Source: Mycobacteriaceae bacterium (GTDB lineage Bacteria > Actinomycetota > Actinomycetes > Mycobacteriales > Mycobacteriaceae). From it: a DNA stretch of 64,000 bases. A program made the translations under genes and the position numbers. Location: positions 99,208 to 163,207 of the forward strand of contig JAIEPH010000001.1 in assembly GCA_019749805.1 (NCBI GenBank), in the 5' to 3' direction. Shown in pieces: positions 34,268 to 42,484 of the stretch (positions within the stretch are counted from its first letter, which is position 1; every line of letters starts with the position of its first letter). A model generated the notes under the pieces. It was given only the letters and a program-made list of their open reading frames with translations. It was not told the origin of the DNA and ran no database searches.

Positions 34268-35194
34268 CTAGGCGAGGCTGCGGAGGAGTTGGCCCAGCCG
34301 CACCAGGCGCTGGCCGGAGGCCAAGCACTTCGGGGCCAGCGCGGCACCTTCACCAATGGAGAAGTGCTCGGCCAGGGCGGTGGGGTCGCCGGCGGCCATG
34401 ACCGCGGTGATCGCGGCTTCGAGGTCGGCCAGAACCTGCGTAGCGCCGGGCGTCCGTGCGTGGTCGGACGCGCCAGCCGCCGGGGAGCTGCTCTGGGGGC
34501 GGTCCTCGGATCGCTCGTTGGCGGCGGCGGGCGGGCGATGGTCTGCGGTGTCCGTCTCCCAGGGCGGTCCTGCATCGTCGGGGTCGGTCCAGCCGGGCGC
34601 GGTGCCAACTGCCGCCGGCGGTGCCGGGTCGTCGAGTTCGTCGTCGGTGTCGTCGGGCACTTCTGCGGGCACCAGGGCGCCCAGTGGGGAGGGCGGGGCG
34701 GGTGGCTTGGACGATTCGTTGAGCGGGCCGAAGCCGGGCGCGGTGGAGCGCTGCGCCACGGAGTCGATGAGGTCGCGCAGGACGTCGGTTTGGGCGTCGG
34801 GGTCGGTGACGCCGTCGAGGGCTGCGGGTGCTTCCTCGACGACGACGCGCGATCCGGTGACGCCGAGGCGTGCGACGTCTGAGGAGGTGACCGGGATGCG
34901 GGCTCCGGGGGCGGTGAGTTCCTGCAGCGGGAGGATCAGTCCGACGATGCCCTGCTGGTAGCGGCGGGCGTTGGAGGCTGCGCAGCCCATCTGGTCTTGG
35001 ACGAAGGCGGTGAAGCCGGTGTAGGGGCGGCCGGCTGCGTCGTTGATGAACTTCCAGTCTTCGTCGCGGTAGATCTCGGCGAGTACTTCGAAGGCTGTTT
35101 GAAAGGCGTTGTGCAGCTGCTGGGCTCGTCGGAGGGCGCGTTCCTGGCGGGTCTCGACGATGCCGGGTTCCTGGAAGACGAGGCCGGTGCTCAT
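34268..35194 (-). CDS. Plasmid-type hypothetical protein
   Basis: 308 residues from ATG 35194. The N-terminal 130 residues are helical (RRAQQLHNAFQTAFEVLAEIYRDEDWKF, FVQDQMGCAASNARRYQQGI) and may bind DNA or a plasmid protein. A Pro/Asp-rich linker follows, and the last 60 residues form helices. It overlaps 35191 by ATGA. Confidence 0.65.
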   Translation of the reverse strand: MSTGLVFQEPGIVETRQERALRRAQQLHNAFQTAFEVLAEIYRDEDWKFINDAAGRPYTGFTAFVQDQMGCAASNARRYQQGIVGLILPLQELTAPGARIPVTSSDVARLGVTGSRVVVEEAPAALDGVTDPDAQTDVLRDLIDSVAQRSTAPGFGPLNESSKPPAPPSPLGALVPAEVPDDTDDELDDPAPPAAVGTAPGWTDPDDAGPPWETDTADHRPPAAANERSEDRPQSSSPAAGASDHARTPGATQVLADLEAAITAVMAAGDPTALAEHFSIGEGAALAPKCLASGQRLVRLGQLLRSLA

Positions 35195-35802
35195 TGGTTG
35201 GCTCGCCGGGTGATCGCGGCGGCGATGACGTCCGCGGCGTCGTCGAGGCCGGCGCGGAGCCGTTTCTGGGTGGTCGGGTCGGTCCAGGCGGTGGCGATGA
35301 CGTCGGCCAGGTCGGCGGTGAGGACGCCGAGGTCGGCCGGGGTGTCGATCCGGAGGCGCTTGCGGGTCTGTCCGTCGGGCAGCAGCCGCAGCACGGTGAC
35401 GGTGACGACGTTGGCGTCCATGGATGCCGGGCTGTTGCGGTAGGTCGCCATGATGCGTTGTTCGACAAGGGCTTTGGCGAGTGGGTCTCGCAGGGGCCCG
35501 ACGGGGACGACGGCCAGGGGGCCGTCGTTGTCGCCGGCGTTGCCGCGGGTGAGTCGTTCCTCGTATTCTTCGCCGGCCATCGCCAGCCCCGACAGGTAGG
35601 TGGTCTTGAGGGCTTTGCGCTCTTGGTCGTCGCGGGTGAGTTCGTAGCGGCGGAACGTTTCGGCGGCGCCGTCGGGTGTGGAGGCGTAGGCGATGGCGTC
35701 GGCGTCGCGGCGGCGGCGGGCCTTGTCCAGCTTGGCCTGCACCTTGTCGAGTTCGCGGAGGAGTTCTTCGCGGGTCGGTTCCTGGGTCATCGTGTTAGTC
35801 AT
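35191..35802 (-). CDS. Hypothetical protein with coiled-coil N-terminus
   Basis: 203 residues from ATG 35802. REELLRELDKVQAKLDKARRRRDADAIAY is a heptad-like coil; the rest is alpha/beta (VVTVTVLRLLPDGQTRKRLRI). It is translationally coupled to both neighbours (overlaps of 4 and 8 bases). Confidence 0.65.
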   Translation of the reverse strand: MTNTMTQEPTREELLRELDKVQAKLDKARRRRDADAIAYASTPDGAAETFRRYELTRDDQERKALKTTYLSGLAMAGEEYEERLTRGNAGDNDGPLAVVPVGPLRDPLAKALVEQRIMATYRNSPASMDANVVTVTVLRLLPDGQTRKRLRIDTPADLGVLTADLADVIATAWTDPTTQKRLRAGLDDAADVIAAAITRRANQ

Positions 35803-35944
35803 TCTCGCGCTCCTGTGCGTCGTTGACGCCGAAGAACTCTTCGGCGGCCGCGGTGGCCGCGGCTTCGGTGGGTCCGGTGAAGGTGTGGCGTTCGCCGGTG
35901 TCGGGGTCTTCGACCTCGATCTCGACGTGCTGGGGGGTGGTCAC
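35795..35944 (-). CDS. Short acidic protein
   Basis: 49 residues from GTG 35944, with GGAAGG upstream: TTPQHVEIEVEDPDTGERHT then FTGPTEAAATAAAEEFFGV. Its stop overlaps the following start by eight bases. The short beta/helix form suggests a small adaptor. Confidence 0.6.
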   Translation of the reverse strand: MTTPQHVEIEVEDPDTGERHTFTGPTEAAATAAAEEFFGVNDAQEREND

Positions 35945-35963
35945 GGTGGTGGTCCTTCCTAGG

Positions 35964-37079
35964 TCACATGACGGCCGGGGCGGCCTGCGGGAACTGGCTG
36001 ATGATCTTGTTGCAGGCCTTGTTGACGCGCTCGGCGGTCTGCTGCACCTTCTTGGGGTCGCCTTGTGCCCAGCCGTTGATGTAGGCGAAGGCGCTGCCGC
36101 CGGGGGTGAGGCCGTAGTGGCGGCCGATGACATAGGCCACGCTTTCGGCTTCGACCTCCATCGTGGGCCGCTGTCCGCCGGGCCCGCTGTGGTAGTCGTG
36201 GTGGCGCTCCATGTGACCCAGCTGGATATGAGCCAGCTCATGGCCAAGCACGACGGCCTGATGGGCGTCAGAGTGGCGGGTGCTCACGACGACCTTCTTG
36301 GTGGGCTTGTCCTGGGTGTAGCCCTCGGGGCCGTCCTCGGGCAGTTCGACGCGTTCCACGGTGTAGCCGTGGGCGGTGATCTGCTTCTCGAGTTCGGTGT
36401 GCATCTCCGGTGGGGCTACCCCGGTTTCACGGGTGTAGGGCACCTCGGGACGCGTGGGCAGCGGTGGGCCGGTGGTGTCGGAGACGTCGTAGACCGGGAC
36501 ACCGAGCCAGCCCGTGACGACCTCTTCCTCAGTGCCGTCGTCCTTCTTGCGCTTCTCGATCCTGGGGGCACGCACCCAAATGGCCTTGCAGCCGGCGACC
36601 AGAGAGCGGTTGAACTTCTTGTTCCACACCTTCTTCATGCCGCCGACGAAGGTGGCGTCGGGGCGCTGCATATGGATGAGGAGTTGGTTCCCAAGGGAAT
36701 ACGAGTGGAACTGAGACGCCGTATGCAGCCAATTTTGCCACTGCTCGCCGGTGTTGAGGCTGGCCATCGCATCGTCGATCTCGCGGCGGAAGTCTTCGAC
36801 GCGGGTCGACTTGTCGGCGAAGCTCACCGTCTTCGGTGTGGCCGGCGCTGCGGCGACGGGGTGATCGGCTGCCGGCGCGACGGTAGACGGTTCGACGGTC
36901 GCCTTGTCGGGAGCGGACGCGGCGGCCGCCGCAGGGTGGCCGGCGTGCGCCAGGGCGGCCTGGAGGACCGTTTCTGCCTCCTCAAGGACTTCGACGCAGT
37001 GCGCTGAGTGGCTGTAGGCGACTCGGGTGTCCCCGGAGCATCGCCGGGGCCCTCCTGGGTCGGTGGTGGCTCGACACAC
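35964..37079 (-). CDS. ArdC-like antirestriction protein
   Basis: 371 residues from GTG 37079 (GAGGAGG upstream). The N-terminal tag CRATTDPGGPRRCSGDTR is shared with the AbiEii-like protein. The ArdC N-terminal ssDNA-binding domain follows (WQNWLHTASQFHSYSLGNQLLIHMQRPDATF). The C-terminal metallopeptidase-like domain has HELAHIQLGH at about residues 279-288 and EVEAESVAYVIG. ArdC-type proteins protect incoming conjugated DNA from restriction, and Zn-dependent activity has been shown for some. Confidence 0.9.
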   Translation of the reverse strand: MCRATTDPGGPRRCSGDTRVAYSHSAHCVEVLEEAETVLQAALAHAGHPAAAAASAPDKATVEPSTVAPAADHPVAAAPATPKTVSFADKSTRVEDFRREIDDAMASLNTGEQWQNWLHTASQFHSYSLGNQLLIHMQRPDATFVGGMKKVWNKKFNRSLVAGCKAIWVRAPRIEKRKKDDGTEEEVVTGWLGVPVYDVSDTTGPPLPTRPEVPYTRETGVAPPEMHTELEKQITAHGYTVERVELPEDGPEGYTQDKPTKKVVVSTRHSDAHQAVVLGHELAHIQLGHMERHHDYHSGPGGQRPTMEVEAESVAYVIGRHYGLTPGGSAFAYINGWAQGDPKKVQQTAERVNKACNKIISQFPQAAPAVM

Positions 37080-37165
37080 GGTGGTTCCTCCTCGGACACG
37101 GACGCCGGGACCGCTATTCGTCGTAGCGCCAGCTCGGCAAGGAGAGCTGGAGTGCGTCCTGCCCA

Positions 37166-37198
37166 GGTAGTACCGGCGAGGGTGGCGTTTTCCGTCGC
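37166..37198 (-). promoter_or_regulatory. Shared promoter element, copy 2 (ArdC)
   Basis: GCGACGGAAA, 14 bases, GGTACTACC on the minus strand, ending 87 bases before the GTG at 37079. Confidence 0.75.
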
Positions 37199-37230
37199 CG
37201 CCGGGCAGGGACATTTTCTGGCCCCACACC

Positions 37231-37280
37231 AACGTGTATGCAACAGTGCCGTTTTGTGGTATAGTGGTTTACACACGAAG
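37231..37280 (+). promoter_or_regulatory. Promoter shared with 30150-30230
   Basis: GTGCCGTTTTGTGGTATAGT, then TTTACACACG. TATAGT (37260-37265) is the -10 box for the gene at 37293. Confidence 0.65.
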
Positions 37281-37292
37281 GTGAGGTGCACG

Positions 37293-38363
37293 ATGACGAC
37301 ACGAACTGCCACCCAGGCCCGCTACCGCAACGCCCTGATCGGCCTGGCCGCCGGCGACGCATGGGGCTACCAGGTCGAGTTCCGCAAGTACGCCCAGATG
37401 CCCGCCTACCCCGGCGTGCCGGCACCCAAGAAGATCTGGAAGATCTCCGACGACACCCAGATGACCCTCGCTCTGCACGACGCCCTCGTCGACGTCGGCG
37501 ACCAGCTCGACGACGTCGACGTCCTCACCAAGGCGATCACCGCCCGCTTCCTGGAATGGCAGGTCGACCGCGACAACAACCGCGCCCCCGGCGCGACCTG
37601 CATGGGCTCGCTGTCGCGGCTGCGTGCCGGCGCTCAGTGGCACGACACCGACGGTGCGCGGGTCCGGCCGGGATGCGGCGCGGTGATGCGACTGGCCCCG
37701 GCCGCGCTGTGCCCCGACGAGGTGTGGCTCGGCGTCACCGCGCTGCAGGCAGCGCTCACCCACAAGCATCCCCGCGCGATCGTCTCCGCCCTGGTGCTCA
37801 GTGATGCGATCCGCTCGGCCACGACGGTGCGCGGACACTTCCTCGAACACGCGATCAGCTCGGCCATGGCGATCCTGTCCGGTGAAAGCGCCTGGCTGCG
37901 TGACGAATTCCTGCTCCGTGTGCTCTCCCCCATGACCTTCGACGTGCCGGGCATGCTCGCCGCGGGCGTCAAGGACGTCCTCATCGACGCGCTGCTCGAC
38001 GCGTTCACCGTCAAGCAGGAACTGGCCGAGTGGACCCCCGACGCGTACGGCGATCCCTGCGTCGGCATCGGGCAGGGGTGGGAGTCAGCGTCAGCGACGG
38101 CCGTCGGACTCCTGGTCGCCGACATGGCCACCGCACCCGGGCGCCGGCGCGCTCCCCTCAACGGGCGTGAAGCGCTCGCATGGGCGTCCACCAGCAACGG
38201 TGACTCCGATTCGATCGCCAGCATCGCCGGCGCCGTCATCGGGGCCGCCCACACCGGTGACCGCTACTGGGCCGGGGTCAACCTGAAGCCACGGTTTGAG
38301 CCGCGGTACGCCAAGGCGCTACGCAACGCACCCTCAGCCGCCCGCGGCTTCCTCGCCGCGTAG
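37293..38363 (+). CDS. ADP-ribosylglycohydrolase (ARH/DraG family)
   Basis: 356 residues from ATG 37293. RYRNALIGLAAGDAWG, SDDTQMTLALHDAL and NGDSDSIASIAGAVIGAAH supply the Mg-binding Asp/Thr residues of the ARH fold. The enzyme removes ADP-ribose from Arg or other acceptors, or acts on related metabolites. A role against ADP-ribosylating toxins or host defence is inferred from its place beside an antirestriction gene. Confidence 0.9.
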   Translation: MTTRTATQARYRNALIGLAAGDAWGYQVEFRKYAQMPAYPGVPAPKKIWKISDDTQMTLALHDALVDVGDQLDDVDVLTKAITARFLEWQVDRDNNRAPGATCMGSLSRLRAGAQWHDTDGARVRPGCGAVMRLAPAALCPDEVWLGVTALQAALTHKHPRAIVSALVLSDAIRSATTVRGHFLEHAISSAMAILSGESAWLRDEFLLRVLSPMTFDVPGMLAAGVKDVLIDALLDAFTVKQELAEWTPDAYGDPCVGIGQGWESASATAVGLLVADMATAPGRRRAPLNGREALAWASTSNGDSDSIASIAGAVIGAAHTGDRYWAGVNLKPRFEPRYAKALRNAPSAARGFLAA

Positions 38364-38429
38364 CGGCGGCACCGCGGGGCTGGCGGCACTCAATGTCATT
38401 GATCACTATCGACACGGAAAGAGCCTGAG

Positions 38430-38666
38430 ATGGCGTACCGACTCACCAAGGCCGACCTCGAACACCTCGGCGACATCCGGGGCGCCGCCGAAGCCCTCAC
38501 CGCCAGCATCGAAGACATGCAGGCCAGGTGGGACGACGCAACTGAACGCTGGCAGGAAAGCGAACGCGGCGGTGCCGTCCAGGAGTGGCTGGCCAGGCTG
38601 GAGGGCCAACTGCGCGAGATCTGTGACCTCACCGACGAAATCGAGTCATCCGAGCCCGACTGCTGA
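38430..38666 (+). CDS. Small helical protein
   Basis: 78 residues from ATG 38430: LTKADLEHLGDIRGAAEALTAS then EDMQARWDDATERWQESERGG. It ends in CEP-like acidic residues. Coiled-coil character. It follows the hydrolase by 66 bases. Confidence 0.65.
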   Translation: MAYRLTKADLEHLGDIRGAAEALTASIEDMQARWDDATERWQESERGGAVQEWLARLEGQLREICDLTDEIESSEPDC

Positions 38667-38828
38667 AGGGATCATCGACCATTCCTGAGCGTCCCGAACA
38701 GCTCTCGTTTCGGCGACATCGCCATCGGACCGCGGCCCGGTGGCCTTTCTGAGGTTTGCGAAGACCGCGGTGAGCTGCGCGCTGGATCGATCTTCGCCGA
38801 CGGAGCGGAGCGCTCGCTCGCGTTCTCT

Positions 38829-38851
38829 GGGGACGTGTCGTCGTGGCTGCT
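38829..38851 (+). repeat. Dispersed repeat, copy 15
   Basis: GGGGACGTGTCGT, then GCTGCT; 10 bases from the 3' end of the leftward gene at 38861. Confidence 0.7.
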
Positions 38852-38860
38852 CGGCCTGGT

Positions 38861-39067
38861 TTAGGCAGCGCGGCGGGCCAGATCGTCTCGGATGCGCCAG
38901 TCTTGGCCGCCGAGAGCCCATCGGTCATGTCGGGTGCGCCGTTTGTTGGCGCTGGAGTGGCGGGCCGTGCAGCCCGAGCACAGGCACCATGCCTGCCGCC
39001 CGTTGTGCGCGCGGAACACGATCTCGCCGGCGGCCCGTGCGTGCGCTTCGGTCACGTGGTTGGTCAC
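38861..39067 (-). CDS. Small Cys/Arg-rich protein
   Basis: 68 residues from ATG 39067. WCLCSGCTARHSSANKRRTRHDRWALGG suggests a single zinc site with basic flanks; nucleic-acid binding is likely. It is the last gene of the leftward T4SS operon. Confidence 0.65.
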   Translation of the reverse strand: MTNHVTEAHARAAGEIVFRAHNGRQAWCLCSGCTARHSSANKRRTRHDRWALGGQDWRIRDDLARRAA

Positions 39068-39097
39068 GTTTTCAACTCCCCCGGTTGTTGGGTGTGG

Positions 39098-39736
39098 TCA
39101 GTCCATGTCCCAGTCGGTGCCCCAGGTCTTCGTCAGGAAGAGGTTGATGGCGCCGATGGTGGAGCAGTAGATGACGCCTGGGCGGCGGGGGTCTTCGGAG
39201 ATGACGGTGCCGACAACGTGGACGCCCTTGCTGTCGGGGTCGAGTCGTTCGTAGATCGGTGCTCCGCTGTCGCCGTGGTCGGCGGGCATTTGGACGGCGA
39301 ACTTCTTGTCATCGACGGAAAGTACTGTGCCGCAGGTTTCTTGGGTGGTGGCGCCGTACTTGCAGACCTTGGAGCCTTCGTTGGGGACCCAGGGATCCAG
39401 CAGGGGTTCGCGTGACATCAGGCTGTACTCGCTGGGGATGTTGGAGTAGAGGCGGATCGCGATCAGGTCGGTGACGGGGTCGTGGATCTGGGGTATGAAC
39501 TGGCCGATCTGGATGTTGCCGAGGCTGACTTCGGTGATGCCGTCCTTGTAGCAGTGTCCGGCCGTGTAGACGATGTTGGGCATCTTGGGGTCGGGGAAGC
39601 TCACCGTGCACCACCGCCCGCCGCTGGTGATCATGAAGCCGGCGGTGATGGCCAGGGCGCTGGCCGGTGCGGCGGCGCCCAGGGCGGTGATGGCGGCCAT
39701 CGTGAGGGCCGCCAGTGCTGTCAGGAGGCGGCGCAT
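39098..39736 (-). CDS. Secreted trypsin-like serine protease
   Basis: 212 residues from ATG 39736. The signal peptide is residues 1-27. The triad is His61 (TAGHC), Asp90 (DPVTDLIAI) and Ser157 (DHGDSGAPI). Cys43/62 and Cys125/135 suggest disulphides. Its place in the T4SS operon suggests processing of surface or secreted partners, a role comparable to mycosin in ESX systems. Confidence 0.9.
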   Translation of the reverse strand: MRRLLTALAALTMAAITALGAAAPASALAITAGFMITSGGRWCTVSFPDPKMPNIVYTAGHCYKDGITEVSLGNIQIGQFIPQIHDPVTDLIAIRLYSNIPSEYSLMSREPLLDPWVPNEGSKVCKYGATTQETCGTVLSVDDKKFAVQMPADHGDSGAPIYERLDPDSKGVHVVGTVISEDPRRPGVIYCSTIGAINLFLTKTWGTDWDMD

Positions 39737-39737
39737 G

Positions 39738-40076
39738 TCAGTACTTCAGGGTTTCGCGTTTGTACTGTTCGTACTGCTCGGCGGTGGGGGCGTCGGGTAG
39801 GACTTCGTAGGCCGAAGGCGGCACGGTGGTGCCGTTGGCGGCCGCGTTGGCTTCCATGCGTTCGCGCACGCCGAGGCGGCCGCGCATCGACGCGACGCTG
39901 GCGACGGCCAGGATTTCGCGAGTCAGTGTGCGCTCGTTGCCTTTTCGGACGCTTTCGTGCAGGTAGAGGCCGTTGACTGCGCCGCCGGGGGCGGTGGAGA
40001 CGCCGATGGTGCGGTGGCGGTTGAAGACCTCGTAGCGGTCTTGGGGCTGCGGTGTGGAGTCGTGCGGTGATGTCAT
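39738..40076 (-). CDS. EspH/DUF2694-like protein
   Basis: 112 residues from ATG 40076. The pattern RYEVFNRHRTIGVSTAPGG, TREILAVASVASMRGRL and the final tyrosine-rich tail follow mycobacterial EspH/EspD-type (DUF2694) proteins, which act as chaperones for ESX-1 substrates. The match is by pattern and approximate. Confidence 0.65.
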   Translation of the reverse strand: MTSPHDSTPQPQDRYEVFNRHRTIGVSTAPGGAVNGLYLHESVRKGNERTLTREILAVASVASMRGRLGVRERMEANAAANGTTVPPSAYEVLPDAPTAEQYEQYKRETLKY

Positions 40077-40104
40077 CGGGGTCTCCTGGGTGGGTGGCCT
40101 TGGG

Positions 40105-42087
40105 TCAGGATGCGCGGGCTGCAGCGAGCAGCTGGCGCAGTTCGGGGTGGGTGGGAACGGGGATGGCGTGCTTGAGGTCCCAGATCAGGGCTTTGCGTTC
40201 GGTGTCGGTGACGGAGTTGGCGGCGACGAGCCAGAGGTCTTCGCGTTGTGCGTAGACGCGCAGACCCAGTCGGGCTGTGTGGTAGGCCGCAGCGCGGGCT
40301 CCGGCGGCCTGCTGGCGCTGAGCCAGCTCGGCGGCGGCGGTGCTGCAGCGGTCGATGAGTTCGTCTTTGAGCAGCTGCACCGAGCGCCAGGAGTAGTCCT
40401 CGTCGGGGACGTCCTCGAAAGGGGTGCCGCGGATGAGGTTCACCGCGGCGCTCAGGGCGTCGGTCGTGGCGTTTTCTGGGCTGTGGCCGACGAGGCGGTT
40501 GAATTCTTTCCAGTCGCAGAACATGTCGACGACCAGCAGTCCGCGTGTGTCGTTGCGGATGGGGTCCGTGCCGCCCATCATCTTGCGGATTTGGGTGCGT
40601 AGTTGTCGGCGGTTCTGTGGGGTGACCTGGAGGATCTTCTCCTCCCATTCGTTGGAGGTGACTCCGTTGGAGGTGGCCAGCGCCATCAGCGCCTTGACGG
40701 GCTTGCGGGGGCCTTGGCGGGTGACTGCGGAGTGCCGCACCAGCTCCTTGGTGTCGGGGTCGACGCCGAGGGCGTACACCGGGCCGAGCACGTAGAGGCC
40801 GGGCGTGGTGGGTTCTTCGGCCGGCCGGCCGGGGAGCAGCAGAGCGTCATCGTCCTTGGTGCCAGCGTCCTCGTGGATGTCGTCGTCGGCGATCGCGGCC
40901 AGCGGGGCGGGGATCTGGGGTGTCAGCAGCGGCGGCGTGATGACCGGCGCCGGCGGAAGCACCTCGGCCGCGGCGGGTTCATCGACCCCGACCGCTGGGG
41001 ACGTGTCATTTCCGCTGGTGAGCGGGTCACCGCTGATGATGACCGAGGGCGCCGGCGGTTCGAGGCGTTGTTCCGGAGCGGCATCGACCTCGGAGGCGGC
41101 CGAGGGGGCCGTTTCGGTGCCCTCATCGCCGGGGGACGTGTCATTTCCGCTGGTCACCGCCTCAACGGCGGCGGGTGTGGCCGTCGGCGCCGAGAGTGGG
41201 GCCGGTGTGGGGGACGTGCCATCGGTGCTGCTCAGCGACATAACCGCGGGTGCGACTCGAGGAGGCTCGTCGTAGTGCTCGAGCAGCTGTGGTGACGCCG
41301 CCGGCGCCCGGACGTCGATGATGGAGCGTTCGGCGGCCGGCTGCTCGAGGACCTGGGGCGCGGCGGCCGCGGCGCCGACCGACGCCGGCACCAGGACGGC
41401 CTTGAGGTGCTCCCACTGCTCGTCGGCGATCTCCATCCGGCGCCAGACCGGCCAGTACCGGTTGGCCAGATAAATGCCGGCGACCGACTCGCTGCACAGG
41501 ACGACGTTGGCAGCATCGGCGGCCTGCGAGGACACCGTGATCGGATGCTGTCCGTCTGGGGTGGGCGCGCTGGTGTGGTGGGTGCTGAAGATCAGGGTGG
41601 GTGCCGGCGCCGCGGCGGCGGGGTCGCCGGTCAGCGTCAGCCGCTCGGCGCCGGGGATCGCCAGCGCCGGGTCGGTGACCGCCACGTCGGCCGTCGGCGT
41701 CTTGGACAGGGACTGAATCAGCCAGGACCGCATCATCAGCACCGGGTTGTCGCCCTCGATGCCCAGGTAGTCCGCCGCGGCGAGGTTGACCAGGAGGACT
41801 TGGTTGCGAGAGGTGATGCCCACGACGACGTGATGGGAGGCGGACGTGCTGCGCGGCAGCAGCTGCGAGTGCAGCGGATGGGTCCACCCTTCCGGGACCG
41901 GTGACCACCCTTGTCCCTGGGGCTCGGCGCTGGGGTCGACGGGGTAGGCGGTGATCGTCGAAGCGTCGATCGCGGCGGCGACCGCGCCGGTGGGGCCGAA
42001 GGACTCCACCAGCAACTGCGCGACGTTCTTCAGGGCACCGTTTCCAGACAGCAGCCACCGGGTCAGCTTGGCGGCTTGCTCGTTCAC
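40105..42087 (-). CDS. Protein with C-terminal BTAD-like domain
   Basis: 660 residues from GTG 42087. Residues about 1-250 are alpha/beta with Trp-rich strands (ANRYWPVWRRMEIADEQW); a Pro/Ala/Asp linker of about 200 residues carries three dispersed-repeat copies in frame; the C-terminus (LLVVDMFCDWKEF to VYAQREDLWLVAANS) resembles the bacterial transcriptional activation (BTAD) domain of SARP-type regulators. No DNA-binding domain is seen, so it may be a scaffold in the conjugation machine. Confidence 0.7.
   Translation of the reverse strand: MNEQAAKLTRWLLSGNGALKNVAQLLVESFGPTGAVAAAIDASTITAYPVDPSAEPQGQGWSPVPEGWTHPLHSQLLPRSTSASHHVVVGITSRNQVLLVNLAAADYLGIEGDNPVLMMRSWLIQSLSKTPTADVAVTDPALAIPGAERLTLTGDPAAAAPAPTLIFSTHHTSAPTPDGQHPITVSSQAADAANVVLCSESVAGIYLANRYWPVWRRMEIADEQWEHLKAVLVPASVGAAAAAPQVLEQPAAERSIIDVRAPAASPQLLEHYDEPPRVAPAVMSLSSTDGTSPTPAPLSAPTATPAAVEAVTSGNDTSPGDEGTETAPSAASEVDAAPEQRLEPPAPSVIISGDPLTSGNDTSPAVGVDEPAAAEVLPPAPVITPPLLTPQIPAPLAAIADDDIHEDAGTKDDDALLLPGRPAEEPTTPGLYVLGPVYALGVDPDTKELVRHSAVTRQGPRKPVKALMALATSNGVTSNEWEEKILQVTPQNRRQLRTQIRKMMGGTDPIRNDTRGLLVVDMFCDWKEFNRLVGHSPENATTDALSAAVNLIRGTPFEDVPDEDYSWRSVQLLKDELIDRCSTAAAELAQRQQAAGARAAAYHTARLGLRVYAQREDLWLVAANSVTDTERKALIWDLKHAIPVPTHPELRQLLAAARAS
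40997..41019 (+). repeat. Dispersed repeat, copy 16, exact consensus
   Basis: Read on the coding strand it gives TSGNDTSP within the linker of 40105-42087. Confidence 0.95.
41132..41154 (+). repeat. Dispersed repeat, copy 17, exact consensus
   Basis: Identical over all 23 bases to copy 16 and 135 bases away; encodes TSGNDTSP. Confidence 0.95.
41210..41232 (+). repeat. Dispersed repeat, copy 18
   Basis: GGGGACGTGCCAT, then GCTGCT; encodes SSTDGTSP. Confidence 0.8.
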
Positions 42088-42097
42088 ACGGGTGAGT

Positions 42098-42475
42098 CTA
42101 TCGAGGTTGAAGGCCGGTTTCGGTGTCCGCGTCGGCGCGGTTTTCATGCTCGGCGACCACGGAATCGAAGTCGGGGAACTCATGGGCAGCCCGGAAGAGA
42201 TCAGCGATCTGCCCGGCTGTCTCCTGTCCGGCGGTGGTGACGAGTCGGGTGATCTCCCTGGCGATGTCGGCGGCAGGCTTGCGGTCGAGGATCCCCGGCT
42301 TGAGCCACAGGTCCGCCAGTTGACCGTTCATGTCGACCTTGACGGCGATGTCCTTGTCCTCTGAGATGCGCTCGGCGATCAGCCCTTTCATCTTCTCGAT
42401 GTGGCTGAGGAGATGATCGTGAACCGTATCTGCGTACAGCAGTGTGTTTTTCACATCGGGGTGGATGACGGCCAT
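42098..42475 (-). CDS. YbaB/EbfC-like protein
   Basis: 125 residues from ATG 42475. KVDMNGQLADLWLKPGIL then IAREITRLVTTAGQETAGQIADLF follows the YbaB/EbfC pattern (strands then a long helix), also seen in EspL-type proteins of ESX loci. It may bind DNA or a secretion chaperone. The RBS overlaps the upstream stop. Confidence 0.7.
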   Translation of the reverse strand: MAVIHPDVKNTLLYADTVHDHLLSHIEKMKGLIAERISEDKDIAVKVDMNGQLADLWLKPGILDRKPAADIAREITRLVTTAGQETAGQIADLFRAAHEFPDFDSVVAEHENRADADTETGLQPR

Positions 42476-42484
42476 GGTTGATTC

